DNA of 10,956 nucleotides from a bacterium. GTDB taxonomy: Bacteria > ARS69. The position numbers were made by a program, and so were the translations under genes. The DNA lies in NCBI GenBank assembly GCA_025774865.1, contig JALGZO010000241.1, positions 1 to 10,956 of the forward strand, in the 5' to 3' direction. The notes under the pieces were generated by a model. The model did no database searches, was not told where the DNA came from, and saw only the letters and a program-made list of their open reading frames with translations. Positions 1 to 6,763 of the stretch are shown in pieces (the stretch's first letter is position 1; each line of letters opens with the position of its first letter).

Positions 1-286
1 CCAGGTCCGCGAAGAGAACGGGATCGAACCCTCCCCGCTCACGCCGCAGCGCCCCCTCGGCCGCGCGCACCCCCGCCTCCGATTCCCGGATCCCGGTGGC
101 GTGGACGAGCGCGGCGGCGATGGCGTCTTCCAGCGTCAGGTCCTCGCCGCGGATGTGCGCGAGCGCGGCTGCGAACGCACTGTCGGGATTCGCGGTCACG
201 GTCTGAGCGGACGCGCCCGCCGCTCCGGCTCCGGCGGCGAGCACGACGAGGGCGATGGTACGGGCGAGATTCGGGACAGGTCTCAC
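1..286 (-). CDS. TolC-family outer membrane efflux protein, N-terminal part (cut by window edge)
   Basis: Reading the minus strand from a GTG at 286 gives about 95 uninterrupted codons to the window edge. The first 28 or so residues form a signal peptide: MRPVPNL, a hydrophobic Ala/Leu/Val run, then a cleavage site at ASA-Q. The mature part contains LTLEDAIAAAL, then a helix with ESEAGVRAAEGALRRERGGF and then DPVLFADL. This is the usual opening of TolC-type proteins: an LTLEEAL-like helix, a long coiled-coil helix and the first beta strand of the barrel. Family members form trimeric outer-membrane channels for efflux pumps or type I secretion. An AGGAG at 298-302 lies 11 nt before the GTG. 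The gene follows the ABC exporter gene by 61 nt on the same strand, so they may share a transcript. No adaptor (HlyD-like) gene is visible; one could lie beyond the edge. The substrate is unknown. Confidence 0.8.
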   Translation of the reverse strand, partial: MRPVPNLARTIALVVLAAGAGAAGASAQTVTANPDSAFAAALAHIRGEDLTLEDAIAAALVHATGIRESEAGVRAAEGALRRERGGFDPVLFADL

Positions 287-347
287 GAAGGTTTCGGCTC
301 CTGGTGGGACAGGGCAGGAGAGAATAACCCGCCCGGGGACGCGACGG

Positions 348-2108
348 CTAGACTGGGAGTTCCGCGTCCCCGGTCTGGACTCGCCAGAGTGACGCGTAGG
401 ATCCGCCGGCCGTGACGAGCTCCTCGTGCGTTCCGGACTCCACGATGCGCCCGGCGTCGAGCACGTGGATTCGACGGATCGTCGAGAGGCGGTGCGCGAT
501 GACGATCGTCGTGCGCCCGCGGGCGATGCGGGCGAGTGAGCGCTGGATCGCCGCTTCGGTCTCGTTGTCGACGGCGGACGTCGCCTCGTCCAGGACCAGA
601 ATCGGCGGGTCCTTCACCACGGCCCGCGCCAGGGACAGCCGCTGACGCTGCCCGCCGGACAGCTTCTGGCCGCGCTCACCGACGGGCGTCTCGTACCCTT
701 GCGGTAGCTCGCGCACGAATTCGTCGGCCTCCGCCGCCCGGGTCGCCGCGACCACGGCCTCGTCGCCGACCGCGAAGGATCCGTACGCCACGTTCTCGCG
801 CACCGTGCCGTCGAAGAGAAACACATCCTGACTGACGAGACCGATCGCCTGCCGCAGATCCGCCAATCGGATCTCGCGCAGGTCGACCCCGTCGACCGTG
901 ATGCGGCCTTCCTGCGGCTCGTAGAAACGCAGCAGGAGCTTCACGAGAGAAGTCTTGCCGGATCCGGTCGCCCCCACCACCGCGACGATCGAGTCCACCG
1001 GTATGTGAAGATCCAGATTCCGAACCACCGGCTCCCGATCGCGATACGCGAACGTGACGTCCTCGAACCGTATCTCGCCCCGAACCTCTCGCCGCGGCAG
1101 CGCGCGTTCCCCGCTGCGAACGTGGATCGGTGTGTCCAGCAGGTCGAGCGCCCGGTTCGTGGACGCCATGGCGCGCTGGTAGAGATCGACCGTCTGACCG
1201 AGCCGGGTCAACGGCCAGAGAAGCCGCTGCGTCATGAACACCATGACGCTGTATGCGCCGACGACGAGGGTGCCGGCGAAGACGGCGCGACCGCCCAGCA
1301 CGAGCGTGAGCACGAAGCCGACCACGATCACCATCCGGATGAGCGGGGAGAACGCCGAGCTCAGCTCGATCGCCTTCCGGTTGCTCGCCCGGTAGCGCTC
1401 GCTCTCCTCCTCGACCCGACGCGATTCGTGGTCCTCCGCCGCGAAGCTCTTGATGGTGGCGATGCCCCCGAGATTGTTCGCGAGGAGCCCGTTGAGCATC
1501 GCGACCCGCTCCCGGACCGCCGCGTAGCGCGGCGCCAGCCGACGCTGGAACACGAACGAGCCCCAGAGCACGAACGGCATCGGGAGGAAGGCGAACACGG
1601 CGACGCCCGGCGCGAGCCCGAAGAAGATCGCGCCGATCACGACCACGGTCGTGGCCACCTGCAGGAGGTCGTTCGCGCCCCCGTCGAGAAAGCGCTCGAG
1701 CTGGTTGATATCGTCGTTGAGCACCGCCATCAGTCCTCCGGTCGAGCGATCCTCGAAGTACGCGAGGTCGAGGCGCTGGAGATGGTCGTAGACGTCGCGG
1801 CGGAGCTCGTGCTGGATCGCCTGCGCGAGATTCCGCCAGAGAACCGCGTAGGCGTACTCGAAAATCGACTCGAACGCCCAGATGACCAGCGTCAGACCGG
1901 CGAGGACCAAGAGCTGATCGGAGGGCTCGGTGAGCCCCCAGCCGGCAAGGAGCGAATCCTCGCGGCGCACGACGATGTCGACCGCGGCCCCGATGAGGAG
2001 AGGCGGCGCGAGATCGAACACCTTGTTGAGGATCGAGAAGGCGGTCGCGCCGATGAGGCCGCGGCGGTGGCCGCGCGCGTAGCGGAGGAGGCGGAGGAGA
2101 GGGTGCAC
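348..2108 (-). CDS. ABC exporter half-transporter (fused membrane and ATPase domains)
   Basis: This 586-residue type I ABC exporter has an N-terminal six-helix membrane domain (about residues 15-315) and a C-terminal ATPase domain (about 343-575). Half-transporters of the MsbA/MdlB/LmrA type dimerise in the inner membrane and export lipids, drugs or peptides. The ATPase motifs are complete: A-loop Tyr355, Walker [10 protein letters not shown] (379-387), Q-loop Gln427, signature LSGGQ (483-487), Walker B ILVLDEA with Glu508, D-loop SAVD and H-loop His539. The start is a GTG preceded by GGGGAAGAGG. The opening [13 protein letters not shown] and the phrase [18 protein letters not shown] are typical of a widespread subgroup of unknown substrate. 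One oddity is that the segment after the H-loop reads [11 protein letters not shown], where relatives usually have about three more residues (IRxADRI.VLD). A TolC-family gene follows downstream. Homodimer or heterodimer cannot be decided from the sequence. Confidence 0.95.
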   Translation of the reverse strand: MHPLLRLLRYARGHRRGLIGATAFSILNKVFDLAPPLLIGAAVDIVVRREDSLLAGWGLTEPSDQLLVLAGLTLVIWAFESIFEYAYAVLWRNLAQAIQHELRRDVYDHLQRLDLAYFEDRSTGGLMAVLNDDINQLERFLDGGANDLLQVATTVVVIGAIFFGLAPGVAVFAFLPMPFVLWGSFVFQRRLAPRYAAVRERVAMLNGLLANNLGGIATIKSFAAEDHESRRVEEESERYRASNRKAIELSSAFSPLIRMVIVVGFVLTLVLGGRAVFAGTLVVGAYSVMVFMTQRLLWPLTRLGQTVDLYQRAMASTNRALDLLDTPIHVRSGERALPRREVRGEIRFEDVTFAYRDREPVVRNLDLHIPVDSIVAVVGATGSGKTSLVKLLLRFYEPQEGRITVDGVDLREIRLADLRQAIGLVSQDVFLFDGTVRENVAYGSFAVGDEAVVAATRAAEADEFVRELPQGYETPVGERGQKLSGGQRQRLSLARAVVKDPPILVLDEATSAVDNETEAAIQRSLARIARGRTTIVIAHRLSTIRRIHVLDAGRIVESGTHEELVTAGGSYASLWRVQTGDAELPV

Positions 2109-2192
2109 CCTCTTCCCCTACCGGGCCTCGGCGTGGACGTCAAGCCGGCGGGCCCGGGCCGTCACTCTTTCGGAGCCTCCGCGGCGAGGATA

Positions 2193-2213
2193 TGAGTGTG
2201 TTGAGTGTATAAT
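2193..2213 (+). promoter_or_regulatory. Candidate -10 box with tandem 9-bp repeat upstream of the cysteine-rich secreted protein
   Basis: A perfect TATAAT lies at 2208-2213, 57 nt before the ATG at 2271, in one of the few AT-rich spots of the window. No good -35 box sits at normal spacing. Two adjacent 9-nt units, TGAGTGTGT (2193-2201) and TGAGTGTAT (2202-2210), match at 8 of 9 positions and run into the -10 box; they could be a regulator site. Initiation near 2220 would also rule out a start at the upstream in-frame GTG (2205). The position is between divergent genes, so the same region probably holds the ABC exporter promoter. Promoter function is inferred. Confidence 0.45.
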
Positions 2214-2270
2214 GACGACAGCTCGCCGAGGCACACCTCCCGTCCCGGTCCCCGTTCGGAGGTCATCGCC

Positions 2271-2933
2271 ATGTGTTTCGTTCACACCGTCGGGACGACG
2301 GTCGTGCTTCTCTTCTCGGCGGCACCGGTCCTGGCGGGAGTTCGCTCCCCGGAGGGCTGCTTCCCGAATGAGGTTCCCTGTGGTCCCCGCTCGACGTTCC
2401 TCGTCACGGGCTACAGCAACATGGCGCCCTGCCAGTTCCGCTTCCGCGCGGATGGCGGGATCGACGCACTCACCCTGACGATCACGCTCCGCGACGGGTT
2501 CGATCTGCCGGTGCCGGCCTGCTCCATCAGCGTGACAATCGAAGAAGGACCCAACACGCTCGCGCTTTGCAGCTGCTGTCCCCTGACGCAGGGGGGCGTC
2601 AGCGGACCGGACGGGGAGCAACAGTTCGTGTTCGATTCCCTCGGGGGGCGCGGCGAGCTCGTGCTCGTCGTCTGGTCGCACTGCCACGGGGATCTCTTCC
2701 TTTGGGACGAAGAGATCCCGTTCACGAGTCCCGACCTGAACGCGAGCTGCGAGCCCGAGAACTCGACGACGGTCCTGGACCTCGCCCTCTGGGCCGGCTG
2801 CTTCCCGCCGAGTCCATCGTGTCAGACCTCGGACATGAACTGCTCGGGCGCGACGGACATCATCGATCTCGGGATCTTCGCCGGCGGCCTCGGCGTGGGG
2901 TGCGGCGACGCTCCCTGCCAGCCGACACGCTAG
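2271..2933 (+). CDS. Secreted cysteine-rich protein with duplicated dockerin-like C-terminal repeats
   Basis: I chose the ATG at 2271 because GGAGG (2258-2262) lies 8 nt upstream and a signal peptide begins there: MCFVHTVGTTVVLLFSAAPVLA, with cleavage after residue 22. A longer in-frame reading from GTG 2205 would start inside the TATAAT. The 220-residue product has 14 cysteines after the signal peptide, an even number that suggests disulfide bonding outside the cytoplasm. The middle is a beta-rich domain I do not recognise. The last 50 or so residues contain two related units, DLNAS-(4 residues)-NSTTVLDLALWAGCF and DMNCSGATDIIDLGIFAGGL. Both resemble dockerin/EF-hand-like calcium loops (D-x-N-x-S/D ... 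D), and the first carries a 4-residue insertion. Such tails are common on exported proteins of uncultured FCB-type bacteria and Planctomycetes, but cohesin binding should not be assumed. The biological role is unknown. Confidence 0.85.
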   Translation: MCFVHTVGTTVVLLFSAAPVLAGVRSPEGCFPNEVPCGPRSTFLVTGYSNMAPCQFRFRADGGIDALTLTITLRDGFDLPVPACSISVTIEEGPNTLALCSCCPLTQGGVSGPDGEQQFVFDSLGGRGELVLVVWSHCHGDLFLWDEEIPFTSPDLNASCEPENSTTVLDLALWAGCFPPSPSCQTSDMNCSGATDIIDLGIFAGGLGVGCGDAPCQPTR

Positions 2934-3610
2934 GTGGTCGCGCCAGCCGTCTCCCCCGCCATGGCCAGGAGTGCGTGAACCGCCTTCTCCGCTCCCGTCG
3001 CGATGTCGCTGATACGCGCGGGCAGCATGTAGCAGGGAGTCGTGATGATCTTGTTGTGCTGGTCGATGACGACTTCCGTCACCCCGGCTTCGAAGTGGCT
3101 CGCCCCCATCGATTCCAGGGCGGCCACGGTGTCGGCATCGTTGCCGATCGTGATCTCCGGGTGCAGCTCTTCGCCGAAGATTCCGGCGATCACCGCCGGC
3201 GCGATGCACAACGCCCCGATCGGCTTGCCTTCTGCGTGCATCTCGCGTAGGAGTGACTGGACGTCTTCGTCCACTTTGCACTGATCGCCGTCAGTGGCGA
3301 ACGTGGACAGGTTCTTGGCCGCGCCGTACCCCCCCGGCAGAATGACTGCGTCGAGTTCGCTCGCTCGCACCGTCTTCACGTCGACGATGTCGCCCCTCGC
3401 GATACGGGCCGCCTCCACCAGGACGTTCCGCTTCTGCTTCGTCGCGTTGCCCGTCGTGTGATCCACCACGTGCATCTGCGGCTTGTCGGGCGCCATGATC
3501 ACCGTCTCGGCACCGGCGCGATCCAGAGCCAGCATCGTCAGCACCGCTTCGTGGATCTCGCTGCCGTCGTACACGCCGCAGCCCGATAGGATCAATCCGA
3601 CTCTGGCCAT
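2930..3610 (-). CDS. elbB: ElbB-type isoprenoid biosynthesis glyoxalase (DJ-1/PfpI superfamily)
   Basis: The start is ATG 3610, where GAGGGGG lies 7 nt upstream; a longer reading to 3691 adds 27 unconserved residues and is rejected. The 226-residue product matches E. coli ElbB closely from its first residues: VGLILSGCGVYDGSEIHEAV, then APDK, RNVLVEAARI.RG, LDAVILPGGYGAAKNLS.FA, GKPIGALCIAPA, ITIGND.DT and ITTPCYML. The presumed nucleophile-elbow cysteine is Cys135, with conserved Glu18 in the N-terminal motif, as in the DJ-1/PfpI fold. E. coli ElbB has weak glyoxalase III-type activity and has been linked genetically to isoprenoid synthesis; the true substrate is unsettled. The protein is cytosolic, with no signal peptide. 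It converges on the cysteine-rich protein gene: the two TAG stops interlock in a single CTAG (2930-2933). It is transcribed away from the symporter gene, with a 129-nt shared upstream region. Confidence 0.95.
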   Translation of the reverse strand: MARVGLILSGCGVYDGSEIHEAVLTMLALDRAGAETVIMAPDKPQMHVVDHTTGNATKQKRNVLVEAARIARGDIVDVKTVRASELDAVILPGGYGAAKNLSTFATDGDQCKVDEDVQSLLREMHAEGKPIGALCIAPAVIAGIFGEELHPEITIGNDADTVAALESMGASHFEAGVTEVVIDQHNKIITTPCYMLPARISDIATGAEKAVHALLAMAGETAGATT

Positions 3611-3739
3611 CGTTCCACCCCCTCGCTTTCGCCAAGTTCTCCGTGCGGTCGTCGGAAGGTACCGGTTGCGAATATACACGGGGAGTGCCACGCTGAGCGC
3701 AGATTCACCTGGTGCTGCTGATGCCCGCTCCGGTGGCGC
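3611..3739. promoter_or_regulatory. Divergent upstream region of elbB and the symporter gene
   Basis: This 129-nt gap separates two divergently read genes and must hold both of their promoters unless transcription enters from elsewhere. The only AT-rich patch, 3671-3678, reads TATATT on the minus strand (3676-3671) and TATACA on the plus strand (3673-3678). It is a plausible -10 box for elbB, giving a leader of about 55 nt, and possibly for the symporter too. Neither direction has a convincing -35 box at 16-18 nt. The site assignment is weak. Confidence 0.3.
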
Positions 3740-5554
3740 ATGATCTCACTCGGCATAGTTGACTGGTCGATCGTGGCGGGCTACTGCGTCCTGGCGATCG
3801 GCATCGGCGCGTGGATGAGCCGTCGGGCGACGCGCAACGTCGACGAGTATTTCGTCGCGGGCCGGTCGCTCCCGTGGTGGGTCGCCGGCACGTCGATGGT
3901 GGCGACCTCGTTCGCCGCGGACACCCCGCTCGCCATCTCCCAGATCGTCCGCACCCAGGGCCTCCAGGGCAACTGGTTCTGGTGGAGCAGTGTCATGGCG
4001 TTCATGCTCAGCGCGTGCCTGTTCTCGCGCTTCTGGCACCGCGGGCGGTTTCTCACAGACGCCCAGATCTACGAGCTTCGCTACGAAGGCCGGAGTGCAA
4101 CGGTGTTACGTGCGTTCAACGCCGTCTACCGATCCGTCTTCATGAACTGCATCATCATGGGCTGGGTCATCCTCGCCATGACGAAGATCATCGGAGTCCT
4201 CCTGCCGCTCCAGTCGGAGTCCGGCAAGGTGATCGCGGTCGCGATTTGCATCGCGATCGCGCTCGTCTACGCGACCGTGGCCGGCATGTGGGGCGTCGTG
4301 GTGACGGACCTCGTGCAGCTCGCGATGGCGCTGACCGGCTCGATCGGCCTGGCGGTGATCTCGGTCCGGAAGCTCGGAGGGCTGGGCCACATGCGGGAGC
4401 AGGTGCTGTCGACCATCGCCGAACAATCGGCCGCGCCGCCGGACGCGGGCGTGTCCCCTCTCCAGGGCGCGGAACACATCTTCGACTTCGTGCCGAGCGC
4501 CGACGCCGGCGGCCTGGCCCTCGCGACCTTCGTCGTCTACGTGACGATCAAGTGGTGGGCCGGCGCGGAGCAGGACGGCTTCGCGGCGCAGCGAATCTTC
4601 GCCTGCCGAAGCGAGAGAGACGCCCGGCTCGCCATGCTGTGGTACTCGTTTCTGCACTTCATCGTCCGGGTCTGGCCGTGGATTCTCGTGGGGCTCGCAT
4701 CGATCGTCTTCTTCCCGGTTCTCTCCGACGCGGAAGAAGCGTACCCGCGCATGATCGGTTTCTTGCCGGTCGGGCTGCGCGGCGTCATGGTGGCGTCGCT
4801 CCTCGCGGCCTTCATGTCGACGATCGACACTCACCTGAACTGGGGATCGTCATACCTCGTGACGGATCTGTACCGCCGGTTTCTCGCGCGAGACCGTGAC
4901 GAGAGGCACTACGTGCGCGTGGCGCAGCTGGCTTCGGTGCTGCTGGTGCTGCTGGCCGGCGCGACCGCCCTCGCGATGGACTCGATCGTCAGCGCCTGGT
5001 ACTTCCTGTCGGAGATCGGGTCGGGCCTCGTGGTCGTGGTCTTGCTGCGCTGGCTCTGGTGGCGCGTCAACGCGTGGGCGGAGATCACGGGCATGAGCGT
5101 CTCGCTCGTGCTGGCGAATGCGTTCCGCTGGATCGGAGCGGTCAGTGATCAGCCGTTCTGCGCCGACGACGCGTGGTTTCCGATCCGCTTCGCCGTGATC
5201 ATCGGCGTCAGCACCGCGGCCTGGATCGTCGTGGCGCTCGTGACGCCCCCCGTCTCGCGGGACCGCCTGCGCGAATTCTACCGGAGAATCCGTCCGCCCG
5301 GCTGGTGGGATCCCGTCCGGGAGGAGGGCGAAGTCAGCCCGGAGACGGGGCTCGCACCGCGCCTCTTCGCGGCGTGGGCCTGCGGCACCGCGTCCGTCTT
5401 CTGCCTGCTCGTGGGAATCGGAAAGGTACTCCTTGCGGAGCCCGGGCTCGGGTGGCCGCTCGTCGCGGTCGGGGGCGTCTTCGGGTGGGGACTCTTCCGC
5501 TACCTCGAGCGCCCCGACGATGTTCCTGACGGCGGGACGGAAAGCTGCTCGTGA
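3740..5554 (+). CDS. Sodium:solute symporter (SSS family)
   Basis: The 604-residue polytopic membrane protein belongs to the SSS/SLC5 family, which couples Na+ entry to uptake of sugars, amino acids or organic acids. Evidence includes the N-terminal DEYFVAGRSLPWWVAG and GTSMVATSFAADTPL (residues 35-64), the NCIIMGWVILAM helix (about 136-147), EQDGFAAQRIFA (277-288), and the sodium-site helix LLAAFMSTIDTHLNWGSSY (354-372) followed by TDLYRRF. Family proteins have about 13 helices. This one carries an extra C-terminal part, FYRRIRPPGWWDPV (513-526) plus two more hydrophobic segments (about 541-562 and 571-588), a layout common to one uncharacterised SSS branch. ATG 3740 is the only possible start, since an in-frame TGA lies at 3719-3721; its ribosome-binding site is poor. 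The stop overlaps the start of the MFS gene, so the two are co-translated. The substrate cannot be read from the sequence. Confidence 0.93.
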   Translation: MISLGIVDWSIVAGYCVLAIGIGAWMSRRATRNVDEYFVAGRSLPWWVAGTSMVATSFAADTPLAISQIVRTQGLQGNWFWWSSVMAFMLSACLFSRFWHRGRFLTDAQIYELRYEGRSATVLRAFNAVYRSVFMNCIIMGWVILAMTKIIGVLLPLQSESGKVIAVAICIAIALVYATVAGMWGVVVTDLVQLAMALTGSIGLAVISVRKLGGLGHMREQVLSTIAEQSAAPPDAGVSPLQGAEHIFDFVPSADAGGLALATFVVYVTIKWWAGAEQDGFAAQRIFACRSERDARLAMLWYSFLHFIVRVWPWILVGLASIVFFPVLSDAEEAYPRMIGFLPVGLRGVMVASLLAAFMSTIDTHLNWGSSYLVTDLYRRFLARDRDERHYVRVAQLASVLLVLLAGATALAMDSIVSAWYFLSEIGSGLVVVVLLRWLWWRVNAWAEITGMSVSLVLANAFRWIGAVSDQPFCADDAWFPIRFAVIIGVSTAAWIVVALVTPPVSRDRLREFYRRIRPPGWWDPVREEGEVSPETGLAPRLFAAWACGTASVFCLLVGIGKVLLAEPGLGWPLVAVGGVFGWGLFRYLERPDDVPDGGTESCS

Positions 5555-6762
5555 ACGAGCCTCGGAAGTGGCGGAGCCTCGGCTTTCTTTCTCTGGCGTC
5601 GCTCCTCGCGATGGCATTGTGGTTCTCCGGGTCCGCCGTCGTACCGCAGCTCATCCAGGAGTGGGATCTCGACGGCGGCCAGCAATCCTGGATGACGATG
5701 AGCGTGCAGATCGGCTTCGTCGTCGGCGCCCTCGGAAGCGCGCTCCTCAACCTCGCGGATCGTGTGTCGAGTCGCAATCTCTTCGCGGTCAGCGCGCTGC
5801 TCGGAGCGCTCTTCAACGGTGCGATCCCCCTGCTCGATCCCGGTCTTGCGGCGACGCTCGCCCTCCGGTTTCTCACCGGCGTGACCCTCGCGGGCGTCTA
5901 TCCGCCGGGGATGAAGCTCGTCGCGACGTGGTGCCGGGAGGACCGGGGGCTCGGCATCGGCGTCCTCGTCGGCGCGCTCTCGATCGGTTCGGCGTCGCCT
6001 CATCTGCTGAATGCACTCGTCCCCTCCGGGATGCCCGCCTGGCGATCGGTTCTCACGCTGAGCTCCGGGCTGGCCGCGGCGGCCGCGGTGATCGCTCTGC
6101 TCTTCGTCGAAGCCGGCCCTTACCTCGCCCGCACGGCGCCATTCGATTGGCGGTTCGTGGGCCGGGCGCTTTCCCACGAACCCACGCGCCTCGCGAACTT
6201 CGGCTATCTCGGACACATGTGGGAGCTCTACGCGGTCTGGGCGTGGGCGCCGCTTCTCGTTCTCGCGAGCTACGACGCGGCCGGCTGGAGCGCGCGCGCG
6301 GCCCGCGTCACCGGATTCGGCGTCATCGCCATCGGGGTCTTCGGTTGCGTGCTGGCGGGCGTGCTCGCCGACCGTTTCGGGCGCACCCTGGTCGCGGGCG
6401 GGAGCCTCCTGATCTCCGGCGTGTGTTGCATCTTGGCAGGTCTCTTCTTCCAGAGCCCTGCCCTGCTGACGATGATCTGCCTCGTCTGGGGCATCGCCGT
6501 CGTCGCGGACAGCGCCCAGTTCAGCGCGGCCGTCAGCGAGCTCACCGACTCCCGTTACGTGGGGACGGCCCTCACGATGCAGACGAGCCTCGGCTTCCTG
6601 CTCACGCTCCTGACGATCCGGATCATCCCGCCCCTGGTCGACGCCTTCGGCTGGGAGCGCGCGTTCTGGGTGCTCGCACCGGGCCCTTTGTTCGGAATCT
6701 GGAGCATGGTGCGACTGCGGCAGCACCCGGACGCATCGCGCATGGCTTCCGGGAATCGGTGA
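5551..6762 (+). CDS. Major facilitator superfamily (MFS) transporter
   Basis: The 403-residue product has about twelve hydrophobic segments in two halves. The second half shows the family loop motif GVLADRFGRTLV (270-281), and the degenerate first-half copy is LNLADRVSSRNLF (67-78). Other conserved stretches are MALWFSGSAVVPQL in helix 1 (21-34), FLTGVTLAGVYPPGMKLVAT (107-126) and GALSIGSASPHLLNAL (141-156). These recall a group of MFS proteins found in many environmental bacteria without an assigned substrate. The GTG start at 5551 overlaps the symporter stop as GTGA, which points to translational coupling; ACGGAAAG about 10 nt upstream is a weak ribosome-binding site. Its stop lies one base from the stop of the convergent LVIVD-repeat gene. 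Whether it exports a product of the solute imported by the symporter is only a guess. Confidence 0.92.
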   Translation: MNEPRKWRSLGFLSLASLLAMALWFSGSAVVPQLIQEWDLDGGQQSWMTMSVQIGFVVGALGSALLNLADRVSSRNLFAVSALLGALFNGAIPLLDPGLAATLALRFLTGVTLAGVYPPGMKLVATWCREDRGLGIGVLVGALSIGSASPHLLNALVPSGMPAWRSVLTLSSGLAAAAAVIALLFVEAGPYLARTAPFDWRFVGRALSHEPTRLANFGYLGHMWELYAVWAWAPLLVLASYDAAGWSARAARVTGFGVIAIGVFGCVLAGVLADRFGRTLVAGGSLLISGVCCILAGLFFQSPALLTMICLVWGIAVVADSAQFSAAVSELTDSRYVGTALTMQTSLGFLLTLLTIRIIPPLVDAFGWERAFWVLAPGPLFGIWSMVRLRQHPDASRMASGNR

Positions 6763-6763
6763 C

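Noticed and set aside
2109-2162. TTGACG on the minus strand upstream of the ABC exporter as a -35 box
   Set aside because: At normal spacing the -10 would be TAGGGG, a poor match lying only a few bases before the GTG start and better read as part of the ribosome-binding site.
2146-2162. GC-rich palindromic run (GGGCCCGGGCC) as a terminator or operator
   Set aside because: No T-run follows on either strand, and overlapping GGGCCC/CCCGGG matches are common in DNA of this composition.
1005-2195. A 396-codon open frame on the plus strand, opposite the ABC exporter gene
   Set aside because: It is antisense to a gene with every ABC motif intact. Its product is dominated by Arg, Glu, Asp and His with no fold-like pattern, as expected from the complementary strand of GC-rich coding DNA.
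2205-2270. Earlier GTG start for the cysteine-rich protein
   Set aside because: It overlaps the TATAAT box and would place 22 hydrophilic residues before the signal peptide; ATG 2271 has GGAGG at good spacing.
2118-3281. A 387-codon minus-strand frame across the cysteine-rich gene and part of elbB
   Set aside because: It reads out of frame through elbB and antisense to the secreted protein gene; the composition is Arg/Ala/Gly-rich and it has no recognisable domain.
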